From NCBI GenBank assembly GCA_902786975.1, contig CADAES010000006.1:62001-126000 (forward strand): a stretch of DNA of 64,000 bases. The letters run 5' to 3'. The position numbers and the translations under genes were made by a program. Source of the stretch: an uncultured Ruminococcus sp. Lineage in GTDB: Bacteria; Bacillota; Clostridia; Oscillospirales; Ruminococcaceae. The notes under the pieces are model-generated. The model saw only the letters and a program-made list of their open reading frames with translations, did not search any database and was not told where the DNA came from. Of the stretch, positions 26,565-35,192 are shown piece after piece; within the stretch, counting starts at the first letter, position 1; every line of letters begins with the position of its first letter.

Positions 26565-26849
26565 TTATTTTTTCTTCTTAGCAACTGCCTCTTTAAGAGC
26601 CTTGCCTGCCTTGAAAGCCGGAACCTTCTTTGCAGGGATCTTTACAGGCTGCTTTGTGCTTGGGTTGATACCCTTCTTAGCTGCTCTCTGACGAACCTCG
26701 AATGTACCGAAGCCGATGAGTGTTACCTTGTCACCTGCTGTGAGAACGTCAGTGATAGAACCTACTACTGTAGAAAGTGCCTTTTCAGCGTCCTTCTTAG
26801 TATAGCCGCCTTTTTCAGCGATCTTGCTTACCAATTCTGCCTTTGTCAT
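26565..26849 (-). CDS. hup: HU family DNA-binding protein
   Basis: A nucleoid protein of 94 residues, the usual HU length. The body TKAELVSKIAEKGGYTKKDA, the dimer core LIGFGTFEVRQRAAKKG and the DNA-arm Pro of NPSTKQ are clear. The motif after the arm, VKIPAKKVPAFKAGKALKE, is canonical, and a short Lys tail ends it. The start has AGGAGG. It is followed by a strong hairpin before rqcP. Confidence 0.96.
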   Translation of the reverse strand: MTKAELVSKIAEKGGYTKKDAEKALSTVVGSITDVLTAGDKVTLIGFGTFEVRQRAAKKGINPSTKQPVKIPAKKVPAFKAGKALKEAVAKKKK

Positions 26850-26900
26850 AGTTTTTACCTCCTATTATTATTAACAAACAGCTTTACAGCTATTCATCAA

Positions 26901-27701
26901 TTACATCTGTTTAGCTCTCTGCCAATAGGCTTCAAGCTCGTCCGCAGTCAGCTTTGTGATATCCTGTCCGTCACTCAGCGTCAGCTGCTCGACCTTTTCA
27001 AATCTGCCGAGAAATTTATCGTTCGCCGCACTCAGCAGCTCCTCGGCATCAAGCCCGAGCTTCCTTGCGACATTCACAAACGAGAACATCAGGTCGCCAA
27101 GCTCCTGCGCAGCCTTGTCCTTATCCCCGAGCACTTCCTCGACCTCGGAGACCTCGCTTTTGAGGCTGTCAAACGCCTGCTGCGGACTTTCAAAATCAAA
27201 GCCCGATTTTGCGGCACGCTTGCCGAGCTTCTGCGCTCTCATAAGTGCGGGAAAGTTCTTGGGCACGCTTTTGAGCGTATCGGTGAACGTTTCCTGGCCC
27301 TTTGTATCCATCTTTATACTGTCCCAGTTCCTCAGGACGTCGTCAACGCCTTCAACATTCACATTTCCGAAGACGTGGGGGTGTCTCACTATCAGCTTGC
27401 GGCAGACATCGTTAGTGACATCGTCAAGCTCAAAATGCCCCTGTTCGGATTCGAGCACGGTATGGAATACGACCTGCAGCAGGACATCTCCCAGTTCCTC
27501 CTGCATCATTTCGGGGCTGTCACAGTCGATAGCCTCCATGACCTCATAGGTCTCCTCCAGAAGATCCTTCTTGATAGTCTTATGCGTCTGCACCTTATCC
27601 CACGGACAGCCGTTCTCACTTCTGAGAACTCTTACTATCCGCACAAGATCGCTTACGCTGTAGCTGTCCTTTGAAAGAAGCTCTCTGATGACCTGCTCCA
27701 T
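26901..27701 (-). CDS. mazG: Nucleoside triphosphate pyrophosphohydrolase MazG
   Basis: A house-cleaning enzyme of 266 residues that hydrolyses (d)NTPs to monophosphates. The first MazG domain contains ENGCPWDKVQTHKTIKKDLL and the metal-binding EE..E motif in EEL-GDVLLQVVFHT. The second half repeats the fold with AQELGDLMFSFVNVARKLG. The two-domain form matches E. coli-type MazG. Its own promoter lies in the 3' end of the flippase gene. Adjacent to hup and rqcP. Confidence 0.94.
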   Translation of the reverse strand: MEQVIRELLSKDSYSVSDLVRIVRVLRSENGCPWDKVQTHKTIKKDLLEETYEVMEAIDCDSPEMMQEELGDVLLQVVFHTVLESEQGHFELDDVTNDVCRKLIVRHPHVFGNVNVEGVDDVLRNWDSIKMDTKGQETFTDTLKSVPKNFPALMRAQKLGKRAAKSGFDFESPQQAFDSLKSEVSEVEEVLGDKDKAAQELGDLMFSFVNVARKLGLDAEELLSAANDKFLGRFEKVEQLTLSDGQDITKLTADELEAYWQRAKQM

Positions 27702-27768
27702 AAATCCCGTACACTCCTGAAAACGTTTGCGTGACCGATAATCCTATCTGCGATCACATTACTAATTT

Positions 27769-27797
27769 ATAATAACTCACTTTTCCGAAAATTTCAA
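27769..27797 (-). promoter_or_regulatory. mazG promoter
   Basis: TTGAAA (27797-27792), 17-base spacer, TATTAT (27774-27769), overlapping the end of the flippase gene. Confidence 0.55.
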
Positions 27798-29507
27798 GTC
27801 TTTTTTTCGATTTTTTTTACAAAACAATGACATTACCACATTTTTCGGCATTTCGCACAACACCAAGGTCATAATTAAGTACATAATGACAGAAAAAACG
27901 ATGCAAATAGCGGTCACGGCCCTTCCCGCTGCTGCAAAAAGCTGCTGTGAAAGCAAGAAACTCCTTAGGAGAAAGGCTGTGCCTATCGACATCGCACCGC
28001 AATACGCAGGCTTGAAAAGCACATTTTTCCAGTCGATATGCGTTTTGGCGAGGCGGCAGGTGGCACAGACGGCACACACGCAGATAAAGCCCTCGCTCAG
28101 GGCGTCCGCAAGCGCTGCGCCTATCACGCTCGTTGCGGGCGCTGTGATGAATACAAGGTCGGCACACAGCTTTACTGCGCCGCCGAGCAGCATCACAGTC
28201 ACTGCGGTACGGGAGCGTCCGAGTGCCTGCAGCAAGGTAAAGCAAGGCAGCGACAGGCTCATAAGCACCACGGCAGCTCCGAGCACACGCAAACAGGGTG
28301 CGGCGACAGCTATCTCCTGCGTTCTTCCGCCGAAAAGCAGGTGCAGTATATCCTCGGAGAAAACGCTTACGCCTATGCCCGACGGAAAGGCGATAAACGC
28401 ACTCAGCGTCAGCATTTTGTTCACGCTTGAACCTACCGCAGCGACATCGCCCTTTGCAAAGCTTTCTGCCGCCGACGGAAGCGTACTTTTGCCCAGCATT
28501 GCCGTCAGCGTAGGTACAAGTCCCGCAACAGCGGCGGCAAGTCCCTCGAACGAGCCGTAGACAAAGTTCGGCAGCATTTCGGCGCTCACGCTCCCGCCGA
28601 GGTATTTCTCAAAAGCTTGCGGACAGCTTTTCATTGCTGCCGACACGCAGGGCGCAACGGCGAGCATATCTATCATACCCGAGAATGTCGTTATCAGCGC
28701 TGTGAAAGCGATAGGCATACAGCTTGCAAGGAGGTGTTTTGCTATCCTGCCCGAAGGCTCTGCAACGCTGTCCTTTCCGAGCATCTGAGGTGTTATGCCG
28801 TCGCCTCTGAGCCTGCTGCGGATAAGCATATATACGCAGGCTATGCCCGAGGACAGCGACGTTCCGAGGATAGCGGCAGCTGCGACATAGACAAGCGAGG
28901 TCTGGTGCGCCTGTGCAGCGTTCTCGCAGACGACCCCGAAGCACCTGCCTGTTTTTGCAAAGCTCGTCATGCAATAGCTATGAACGGCATAGGCAAAGCC
29001 AAGCCCGAGCACAAGTCTGAACACCGTTTCGATGATCTCCGAAACGGCGGTGGGATACATATTATGAAGCCCCTCGTAATAGCCTCTGTACACGGAAATC
29101 ACTGTACAGAAAAACAAAGACGGGGCTATGCACATCACGGTCACTCCCGGGCCTGCGCTGCCCGAAAGCGCCTTTGACAGCGGCACGGCAGCTATTGCGA
29201 CGAGCACGGACGCTGCAAGCGACACTCCACAGAACATCGTCACAGCGACACGCTTGATCCTGCGCAGGTTTCCGAAGCGTTCAAGGGCGTAATTCTCTGC
29301 GGCTGCTCTTGCCAGCGTAGAGGGTATTCCTGCGGCAAACACGGCAAGTATCGGAGTGAAAACAGAGAAGGCTGCGGCGAAATAGCCCATTCCCGTTCCG
29401 CCGAGCAGTCTTGTCAGCGGTATGCGGTAGACAAGCCCGAGGGCTTTGGTTATCACCGTACTTATGAGCAATATCGCCGAGCCTTTGAGAAAACCCTGTT
29501 TTTTCAA
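27777..29507 (-). CDS. MOP-superfamily flippase (SpoVB/MurJ-like)
   Basis: A 576-residue membrane protein with about 14 hydrophobic helices, of the MVF/polysaccharide flippase group that moves lipid-linked precursors across the membrane. The opening KKQGFLKGSAILLISTVI, the segment LGLVYRIPLTRLLGGTGMGY and AAGIPSTLARAAAE are typical of SpoVB and related proteins. Translation probably starts at TTG 29507, seven bases after GGAGG; the longer frame starts inside that ribosome site. Whether it serves spore cortex, peptidoglycan or another polymer cannot be told. Confidence 0.88.
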   Translation of the reverse strand: MKKQGFLKGSAILLISTVITKALGLVYRIPLTRLLGGTGMGYFAAAFSVFTPILAVFAAGIPSTLARAAAENYALERFGNLRRIKRVAVTMFCGVSLAASVLVAIAAVPLSKALSGSAGPGVTVMCIAPSLFFCTVISVYRGYYEGLHNMYPTAVSEIIETVFRLVLGLGFAYAVHSYCMTSFAKTGRCFGVVCENAAQAHQTSLVYVAAAAILGTSLSSGIACVYMLIRSRLRGDGITPQMLGKDSVAEPSGRIAKHLLASCMPIAFTALITTFSGMIDMLAVAPCVSAAMKSCPQAFEKYLGGSVSAEMLPNFVYGSFEGLAAAVAGLVPTLTAMLGKSTLPSAAESFAKGDVAAVGSSVNKMLTLSAFIAFPSGIGVSVFSEDILHLLFGGRTQEIAVAAPCLRVLGAAVVLMSLSLPCFTLLQALGRSRTAVTVMLLGGAVKLCADLVFITAPATSVIGAALADALSEGFICVCAVCATCRLAKTHIDWKNVLFKPAYCGAMSIGTAFLLRSFLLSQQLFAAAGRAVTAICIVFSVIMYLIMTLVLCEMPKNVVMSLFCKKNRKKDLKFSEK

Positions 29508-29573
29508 ATCATCGCCTCCAAGCAAGTCCTTATAGATAATATGAAAAAGCTTGGCAGCTTATTCGCAGGGCAA

Positions 29574-29603
29574 AAAAAGAACAGCCCCTGCGGGCTGCTC
29601 TTT
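29574..29603 (-). terminator. Terminator of the anchored unknown protein gene
   Basis: The hairpin AAAGAGCAGCCC / GGGCTGTTCTTT on the minus strand is followed by a T-run, 25 bases after the stop. Confidence 0.85.
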
Positions 29604-29628
29604 ATTCAATAGTTTTTTTGTAATTGTT

Positions 29629-31305
29629 TCAGGCTGTCAGAAGACCGTCAAGTGAAAGACCGCCGTTTACATTATTTGTACCGTTATTGCCGAAAGTTGT
29701 GCTTTTCTTTGTAATAGCGCCGTTGCCGAGTCCTGTTCCGAGTCTGGAGAGGTTGATGCCCAATGCAGAGCTGAGATTCTGCTTGAAGCCCTCGATATCG
29801 CAAGTTGCACGGTAAGCATCGAGCTGATCTACTGTGAATACGTTTGTTGTCGGTATCGAAACGTCGGTAGCCTTGGTCTTGTTCATTTTGAAGTCAACTG
29901 TGAGAACATTTATGCCGTTAGCGCTGATGTTTATCTTGAGATCTTTCTTATCCTCGTCAGCTGTACCGGAGATCTTGAAGCTGCCGCTCTTGTTTGAGCC
30001 GGTCGCCGATGAAGCTGTGAAGTCAAGTGTAACTGTTCCGCTGAATGTCTTATCCTTTACAACGACCTTGTCGAGTGTAAGGGAAACGTTTGTATTATTG
30101 CTGTTTTTGCCCTTGCAGTCAAGTGTGTACTTGCCGCTTACCTTGCCGTCAGCGAGCTTGGAAGAGCCCTTTACGGTGAAGTTAGCATTTCCGTTATTAT
30201 CGGTAATGAAAGCGTCGATAGCGTTCACATCGCTCTTGTTGATGATAACAGCCTTTGCGTAGGTCTTGCCGTCGAAGGAGAATGCTGCGCCTGCAGGCTC
30301 ATTTCCGTCGTAGTAAACGTCCAGCGAAGCGACCTTGTTCTGCTGTGAAGCGTCAATTTTCAGCTCGCTCTTCATCTTAGCGATAAGCTCTGCAAAGCTC
30401 TTTATACCGGAAGCCTTCTTGTTTGCCTCGGGCTGCTTTGCATAGAAGTCGTCAAACACCTTCTTGATATCCTTATCTGCAGCGATATCGTCAAGCACTG
30501 CGAGGATAGCCTCCTGTGCCTGCTTGCCGCTGATGGAATATGTCTTTACCTTATAGTTGTAGCTGTTGCCCTCGATATCGCCGGAAACTGTGCCGTTGTC
30601 GGCTTTCTCGGTGATCTTGCCCTTAACGATCTCGACCCACTTGTTGAGCTTTTCTTCAACCTTCTTGCTGTCCAGAGCCGAAAGGTCAGGGAGCATTTCC
30701 TTGATCTTGTTCACATCGAACTTTTCCTTCGGTTTGATATCAGCTATCCGATTCTGGTTTGTCTTAGTCTGACGCTTATTTGTATCCTGCTTCAGCTGAT
30801 ACTTGCTCGTATACTTCTTCTGGGCATCGTCGACAAGTTTCTGGATATCAGCCTCGGTAGCCTTGATATAAGCCGAGCTCAGCTCGGGGATCCTTACATA
30901 GCCGGTCTTGGAATCTCTTGCATAAACGGTCTCCAGAGTTGCAAGCGTGGAGCCGTTATACTTCGCAGCGATCTCGGCAGAGGAATTCTGTCCCTTCTGT
31001 CTTACCTTTGTGGATACCTCGATAGGCTGTACCTGAACGCCCGAATTCTTCATAGCGTCAGAGTTGCCGACGGTTATTTTCAGATCGGCATCGTAAGCGA
31101 AATCAAGCTTGCCGTTCACAGCCTTCTGAACGTCGTCCACGGTGGTATTGACGGTCTGCTCGACCTGAGTCATAGATACCTTCATGGTGTCCATAGTCTT
31201 TTCAGGCTCGCCCTTATTTACGAAATAATAACCCACGCCCGAGCCTACAACGCTGACAGCCAGCACGCCCGAAAGCACAGGGGTCAGAACCTTATTCTTG
31301 ATCAT
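29629..31305 (-). CDS. Large membrane-anchored surface protein, unknown function
   Basis: I do not recognise this 558-residue protein. A single N-terminal helix (about residues 8-28, TPVLSGVLAVSVVGSGVGYYF) anchors it outside the cell. The ectodomain is rich in Lys, Asp, Ser and Thr, with alternating strands (SAEIAAKYNGSTLATLETVY; TKVRQKGQNS; GSFKISGTADEDKKDLKINI) suggesting a large antiparallel beta structure, perhaps duplicated, as in lipid- or polymer-binding lipoproteins. It is a single gene with a consensus promoter and terminator. Confidence 0.65.
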   Translation of the reverse strand: MIKNKVLTPVLSGVLAVSVVGSGVGYYFVNKGEPEKTMDTMKVSMTQVEQTVNTTVDDVQKAVNGKLDFAYDADLKITVGNSDAMKNSGVQVQPIEVSTKVRQKGQNSSAEIAAKYNGSTLATLETVYARDSKTGYVRIPELSSAYIKATEADIQKLVDDAQKKYTSKYQLKQDTNKRQTKTNQNRIADIKPKEKFDVNKIKEMLPDLSALDSKKVEEKLNKWVEIVKGKITEKADNGTVSGDIEGNSYNYKVKTYSISGKQAQEAILAVLDDIAADKDIKKVFDDFYAKQPEANKKASGIKSFAELIAKMKSELKIDASQQNKVASLDVYYDGNEPAGAAFSFDGKTYAKAVIINKSDVNAIDAFITDNNGNANFTVKGSSKLADGKVSGKYTLDCKGKNSNNTNVSLTLDKVVVKDKTFSGTVTLDFTASSATGSNKSGSFKISGTADEDKKDLKINISANGINVLTVDFKMNKTKATDVSIPTTNVFTVDQLDAYRATCDIEGFKQNLSSALGINLSRLGTGLGNGAITKKSTTFGNNGTNNVNGGLSLDGLLTA

Positions 31306-31357
31306 AGTGATCCCTCCCTAAAAATTCACAGAAAACTATTTCTTCTCTTCATTATAA

Positions 31358-31386
31358 TTTATACCACTTTGGCGCTGCTTTGTCAA
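31358..31386 (-). promoter_or_regulatory. Promoter of the anchored unknown protein gene
   Basis: TTGACA (31386-31381), 17-base spacer, TATAAA (31363-31358). Confidence 0.75.
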
Positions 31387-31420
31387 CGATATTAAGATGA
31401 AATCCGTGTGAAAACCATGT

Positions 31421-31452
31421 GAAAACGGCTGCCTGTACGGTCGCAGGCAGCC
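31421..31452 (-). terminator. Terminator after the pdaA-like gene
   Basis: A 9-bp perfect stem GGCTGCCTG / CAGGCAGCC followed on the minus strand by GTTTTC. Confidence 0.75.
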
Positions 31453-31466
31453 GCAGGAGCGCTTGT

Positions 31467-32279
31467 TCAGCTGAATTCAAAGCCCTTTGCTCTTATACCG
31501 TCGATAGCCTGCGCAAGGATATCGGCGTTGGTCTTTGAGACGCTGTGGAGCAGGTAGACAGCTCCCTCGTGGGCTGAATCGATGAGCTTTTTCAGCGACT
31601 GCTCCCGATCGGGCTGGTTTTTGGTATCCCAGTCGGCATAGGCAAAGCTCCACATCACCGTTTTATAGCCGCACTCCTGCGTAAGGGCGAGCGAAGCCTC
31701 GGAGAACTCACCCATAGGCGGTCGAAAAAGCTTCATCTCGTAGCCGAAATTGTCGCTGATATAGCTGTGCATCTCGGTTATCTCCTTTTTACAGGTATCG
31801 TCGTCAAGAGTCGGCATAGAGTAATGGTGTACGGAATGGTTGGCGATGATATGTCCCTCGTCTATCATACGTCTGACAAGGTCGGGATTTTTCTCGGCGT
31901 AGTCCTTCAAGAGGAAGAACACGGCTCTGACCTTTTTCTCCTTGAGGGTATCGAGGATCTTTGCGGTATAGCCGTTTTCGTAGCCCTGATCGAAGGTGAG
32001 CGTTATCTTTTTGTCGTCGGTCTTTATTGCCTCTGCGCCGTACTGCGAATACTTTGCGTTAAAGTCCAAAGCGCCCGTCGTGCGGTTCTTTTCGTCCTTC
32101 AGGACTCCGCAGCCGTAGCCTATCTTTGTGCGTGAAAGCTTTTTAACGTCCGTTTTGCCGACCTGCGCCTGCTGTGCGGCGGCGGTCTGTGTCTGCTTTG
32201 GCGTATCGCCGATATCGACCCTTGCCGAGCAGCCTGTGAGCAGCACTGCAAGGCAGAGTGCGCTGATCATCTTTTTCAT
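31467..32279 (-). CDS. PdaA-like polysaccharide deacetylase lipoprotein
   Basis: A 270-residue carbohydrate esterase family 4 (NodB) protein, probably acting on peptidoglycan outside the cell. The signal ends LLTGC, a good lipobox. Motif 1 reads TLTFDQGYENGYT: this is the PdaA style (FDxGYENG), where the usual second metal Asp is not Asp; here it is Gln rather than the Asn of B. subtilis PdaA. Motif 2 is NHSVHH, motif 3 LFRPPMGEFS, and the end has VYLLHSVSKTNA. The ATG at 32279 follows AAGGAG. PdaA relatives make muramic delta-lactam in spore cortex. Confidence 0.88.
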   Translation of the reverse strand: MKKMISALCLAVLLTGCSARVDIGDTPKQTQTAAAQQAQVGKTDVKKLSRTKIGYGCGVLKDEKNRTTGALDFNAKYSQYGAEAIKTDDKKITLTFDQGYENGYTAKILDTLKEKKVRAVFFLLKDYAEKNPDLVRRMIDEGHIIANHSVHHYSMPTLDDDTCKKEITEMHSYISDNFGYEMKLFRPPMGEFSEASLALTQECGYKTVMWSFAYADWDTKNQPDREQSLKKLIDSAHEGAVYLLHSVSKTNADILAQAIDGIRAKGFEFS

Positions 32280-32344
32280 AACATTTCTCCTTTGCAGAAA
32301 TAGTAATAATATTATCTGCAAAGAAACGTGAATTAACAAATAAC

Positions 32345-32371
32345 AAAGGACGGAAAAACCTTCCGCCCTTT
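32345..32371 (-). terminator. Terminator of ireB
   Basis: An 11-bp stem AAAGGGCGGAA / TTCCGTCCTTT with one wobble pair, ending in a short T-run. Confidence 0.75.
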
Positions 32372-32381
32372 GAGATATTAT

Positions 32382-32630
32382 TTATTTCACTTTAAGATAA
32401 GACTTTACAAGCACCTGCAAAAGCTCATCACGGTCGATATGCCTGATAAGGCTCCTTGCGTTGTTGTAGGTCGTTATGTAGGTCGGGTCCTCAGAGAGGA
32501 TATAGCCTACTATCTGATTTACGGGATTGTATCCCTTTTCCTTCAGTGCGTCAAAGATGACTGTCAGATTCTTTTTCAGCTCCGCCTCTTTCTCATCTAC
32601 GAGCGAAAATTCTACTGTCTGGTCATGCAT
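32382..32630 (-). CDS. ireB: IreB-family regulatory phosphoprotein (UPF0297)
   Basis: An 82-residue cytoplasmic protein of the IreB/YrzL family, a target of the PASTA Ser/Thr kinase that affects beta-lactam tolerance in enterococci. The family pattern is clear: [39 protein letters not shown] and the [12 protein letters not shown] end. The ATG at 32630 follows AGGGGG; its promoter ends at 32680. In many Firmicutes this gene sits with ruvX and alaS; here it stands alone downstream of pheT. Confidence 0.92.
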   Translation of the reverse strand: MHDQTVEFSLVDEKEAELKKNLTVIFDALKEKGYNPVNQIVGYILSEDPTYITTYNNARSLIRHIDRDELLQVLVKSYLKVK

Positions 32631-32679
32631 AAGCTTAGCCCCCTTGCACATTGTTGTATAGGTTTTGTTCCACAGTAAT

Positions 32680-32708
32680 ATTATACTCCAATCAAAACAA
32701 ATATACAA
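32680..32708 (-). promoter_or_regulatory. ireB promoter
   Basis: TTGTAT (32708-32703), 17-base spacer, TATAAT (32685-32680). Confidence 0.65.
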
Positions 32709-32757
32709 GCATATTTTGAAATTTTATGAAATCTGCACAAAAACGGGCTCGTTTTTT

Positions 32758-35172
32758 TTATGCTCTGAGCTCTGCGCCCATAGCAGACAGCACTTTGAGC
32801 ACCTTATCCATAGCCTTGTCAGCCTGCTCGTCGGTGAGGGTACCCTCGTGCGACCTCATCGAGATAGAATAGGAAACGCTCTTTTTGCCGGCTTCTATCT
32901 GCTCGCCCTTGTAAACGTCGAACAGCGTCACCTTTTCAAGTATACCGCCGACAGCCTTGGTGATAGCCTTTTCAAGCTCCGCAACGGGCACGGCATCGTC
33001 GCAGACTACCGAGATATCTCTTGTTGTAGCGGGGTACTTGGGCAGAGGCTTATAGGTCTTCTGCGGGTCGGAAAGCTCCATTAACTCGGGGAGGTCGAGC
33101 TTGCCTGCATAGGCTCTCATCGACAGTCCGTAGTTTTCAAGTGTCTTGGGGTGAAGCTCGCCGAAGATTCCGACGGTCTTATCAGACACCTTTACGACAG
33201 CGACTCTGCCGGGGTGGAACGCATAGAACTCGTCGTATCCGCAGTCCTTGTCTGCTCTTTCAAAGGTCACGTTCTCAGCGCCGACTCTGTCGAGCACGTT
33301 CTCGATCATACCCTTCAGGTCGAAGAAATCGAAGCCCGAGGCGGTATCGTAAACGCCTATGCCGAGCCTTGAAGGCTCCTTGGGGAGCACTTCGCCCTCA
33401 ACAGGGATATACTCGTTGCCCAGCTCGAAGATATAGCACTCGGGGTTCCTGTGGCTGTTGTTGCTTGCAAGTATCTCGCACACAGACGGCAGGACGGACG
33501 TTCTCATAACGCTGGTGTCCTCGCCGAGAGGATTGGTTATCTTCACGCAGTTTCTCAGTTTTGAATCTGCGGGGAGATTTATCTTGTCAAAGTACTTTGG
33601 CGAAACGAACGAGAACGTTTCTATCTCGTTGACGCCGTTTGCGAACATCGCATGTCTGATGCTTCTTTCAAACTTCTGCTTAGGAGTTCTCTGAGCCTGT
33701 GCAACGCCTCTGATGATCGTGCCGGGGATATTGTTGTAGTCGTAGAGTCTTGCGACTTCCTCGGCTACGTCGGCTTTTCTGTGGATATCTATCCTGAAAT
33801 GCGGAACGTACACCTTGCCGTCCTTTACCTCAAACTCAAGGCTTGTAAGGTAGTCGGTCATCTTCTGCTCGGGGATATCGGTGCCGAGGAAGCGGTTGAT
33901 CCACGCCGGGTCGAACTCAACGCAGTCCGGAGTATCGTCGTGGTAGTCCTCGTCGATATGGGTATCAAGCACCTCGCCTGCACCCAGCTCCTCTACCAGC
34001 TGGCAGGCTCTCATAAGTGCGTCGTAGCAGTTGTGCGGGTCAAGACCCTTTTCGTATCTTGAAGAAGCGTCTGTTCTCATACCCAGCTTCTTTGCGGTCG
34101 TTCTGACGCTTGCGCCGTCAAAGCAGGCAGACTCGAAAACGACAGTAGTTGTATCTTCCATAATACCGCTGTACTCGCCGCCCATTACGCCTGCTACGGC
34201 TACCGGCTTGTCTGCGTCTGCGATAACGAGCATTTCGCTTGAAAGCTCTCTTTCAACGCCGTCGAGCGTGGTTATCTTCTCGCCCTGCACGGCATTTCTG
34301 ATATTGATAGCGTTTCCGCCGACATAACGCAGGTCAAATGCGTGCATCGGGTGACCGTACTCGAGCATAACGAAGTTGGTGATATCTACAAAGTTGTTTA
34401 TCGGGCGGACGCCGCTTGCACGCAGGCGCTCTCTCATCCAGCGTGGTGACTGCTCGATCTTAACGTTCTTGACTACTGCTGCCATATATCTCGGGCAGAG
34501 CGTCGGGTTATGTATCTTCACCTTGATAACGTCGTTTATATCGCCCTTGATTCCCTTATACTCCGGCTTTTTAACGTTGAGTGTCTTTCCGAAGGTAGCC
34601 GCTGTTTCCCTTGCAAGACCGATAACGGACATACAGTCGGGTCTGTTTGAGGTTATCTCGAACTCGACTTTTGTATCATTGAAGCCGATAGCTTCACGGA
34701 TATCCTTGCCTATCGTCCTGTCGCAGTCATCGCCGAGGATAAAGATGCCGTCCTCGATAGCGTAGGGGAAATCGTGTACGGACAGACCCAGCTCCGAAAG
34801 CGAGCAGAGCATACCGTTAGACTCGACGCCTCTGAGCTTGCCCTTGGTTATCTTGACCTGCTTGCCCTCGTGCAGGACGGTGGACTTATGCTTTGCCACG
34901 GGGACAAAGTCGTCCTTTCTGACGTTCTGCGCACCTGTTACTATCTGAACAGGCTCACCCTCGCCGACATCGACCTGTGTTATCCACATATGGTCGGAAT
35001 CGGGGTGACGCTCTATCTCTCTGACCTGTCCCACAACGACATTTGAAAGATAATCTCCCTCAGTTTCATAGCACTCCACCTTCGAGCCGGAAAGTGTTAT
35101 ACCGCTTACAAAGTCCTTTATAGGCATACCGCAGTCAACATAGTCTGCGAGCCATCTCATTGAAAGATCCAT
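32758..35172 (-). CDS. pheT: Phenylalanyl-tRNA synthetase beta subunit
   Basis: An 804-residue subunit, full length for the family. The N-terminal tRNA-binding (EMAP-like) domain is seen as VVGQVREIERHPDSDHMWI and GAQNVRKDDFVPVAKH. Then come the B3/B4 editing domain (NRPDCMSVIGLARE), the B5 domain, the synthetase-like core, and the C-terminal ferredoxin-like anticodon domain (YPATTRDISVVCDD). It pairs with PheS as alpha2-beta2 to charge tRNA-Phe. It lies 20 bases after pheS under the same T-box control. Confidence 0.97.
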   Translation of the reverse strand: MDLSMRWLADYVDCGMPIKDFVSGITLSGSKVECYETEGDYLSNVVVGQVREIERHPDSDHMWITQVDVGEGEPVQIVTGAQNVRKDDFVPVAKHKSTVLHEGKQVKITKGKLRGVESNGMLCSLSELGLSVHDFPYAIEDGIFILGDDCDRTIGKDIREAIGFNDTKVEFEITSNRPDCMSVIGLARETAATFGKTLNVKKPEYKGIKGDINDVIKVKIHNPTLCPRYMAAVVKNVKIEQSPRWMRERLRASGVRPINNFVDITNFVMLEYGHPMHAFDLRYVGGNAINIRNAVQGEKITTLDGVERELSSEMLVIADADKPVAVAGVMGGEYSGIMEDTTTVVFESACFDGASVRTTAKKLGMRTDASSRYEKGLDPHNCYDALMRACQLVEELGAGEVLDTHIDEDYHDDTPDCVEFDPAWINRFLGTDIPEQKMTDYLTSLEFEVKDGKVYVPHFRIDIHRKADVAEEVARLYDYNNIPGTIIRGVAQAQRTPKQKFERSIRHAMFANGVNEIETFSFVSPKYFDKINLPADSKLRNCVKITNPLGEDTSVMRTSVLPSVCEILASNNSHRNPECYIFELGNEYIPVEGEVLPKEPSRLGIGVYDTASGFDFFDLKGMIENVLDRVGAENVTFERADKDCGYDEFYAFHPGRVAVVKVSDKTVGIFGELHPKTLENYGLSMRAYAGKLDLPELMELSDPQKTYKPLPKYPATTRDISVVCDDAVPVAELEKAITKAVGGILEKVTLFDVYKGEQIEAGKKSVSYSISMRSHEGTLTDEQADKAMDKVLKVLSAMGAELRA

Positions 35173-35192
35173 TATCCAAACTACCTCCCTGC

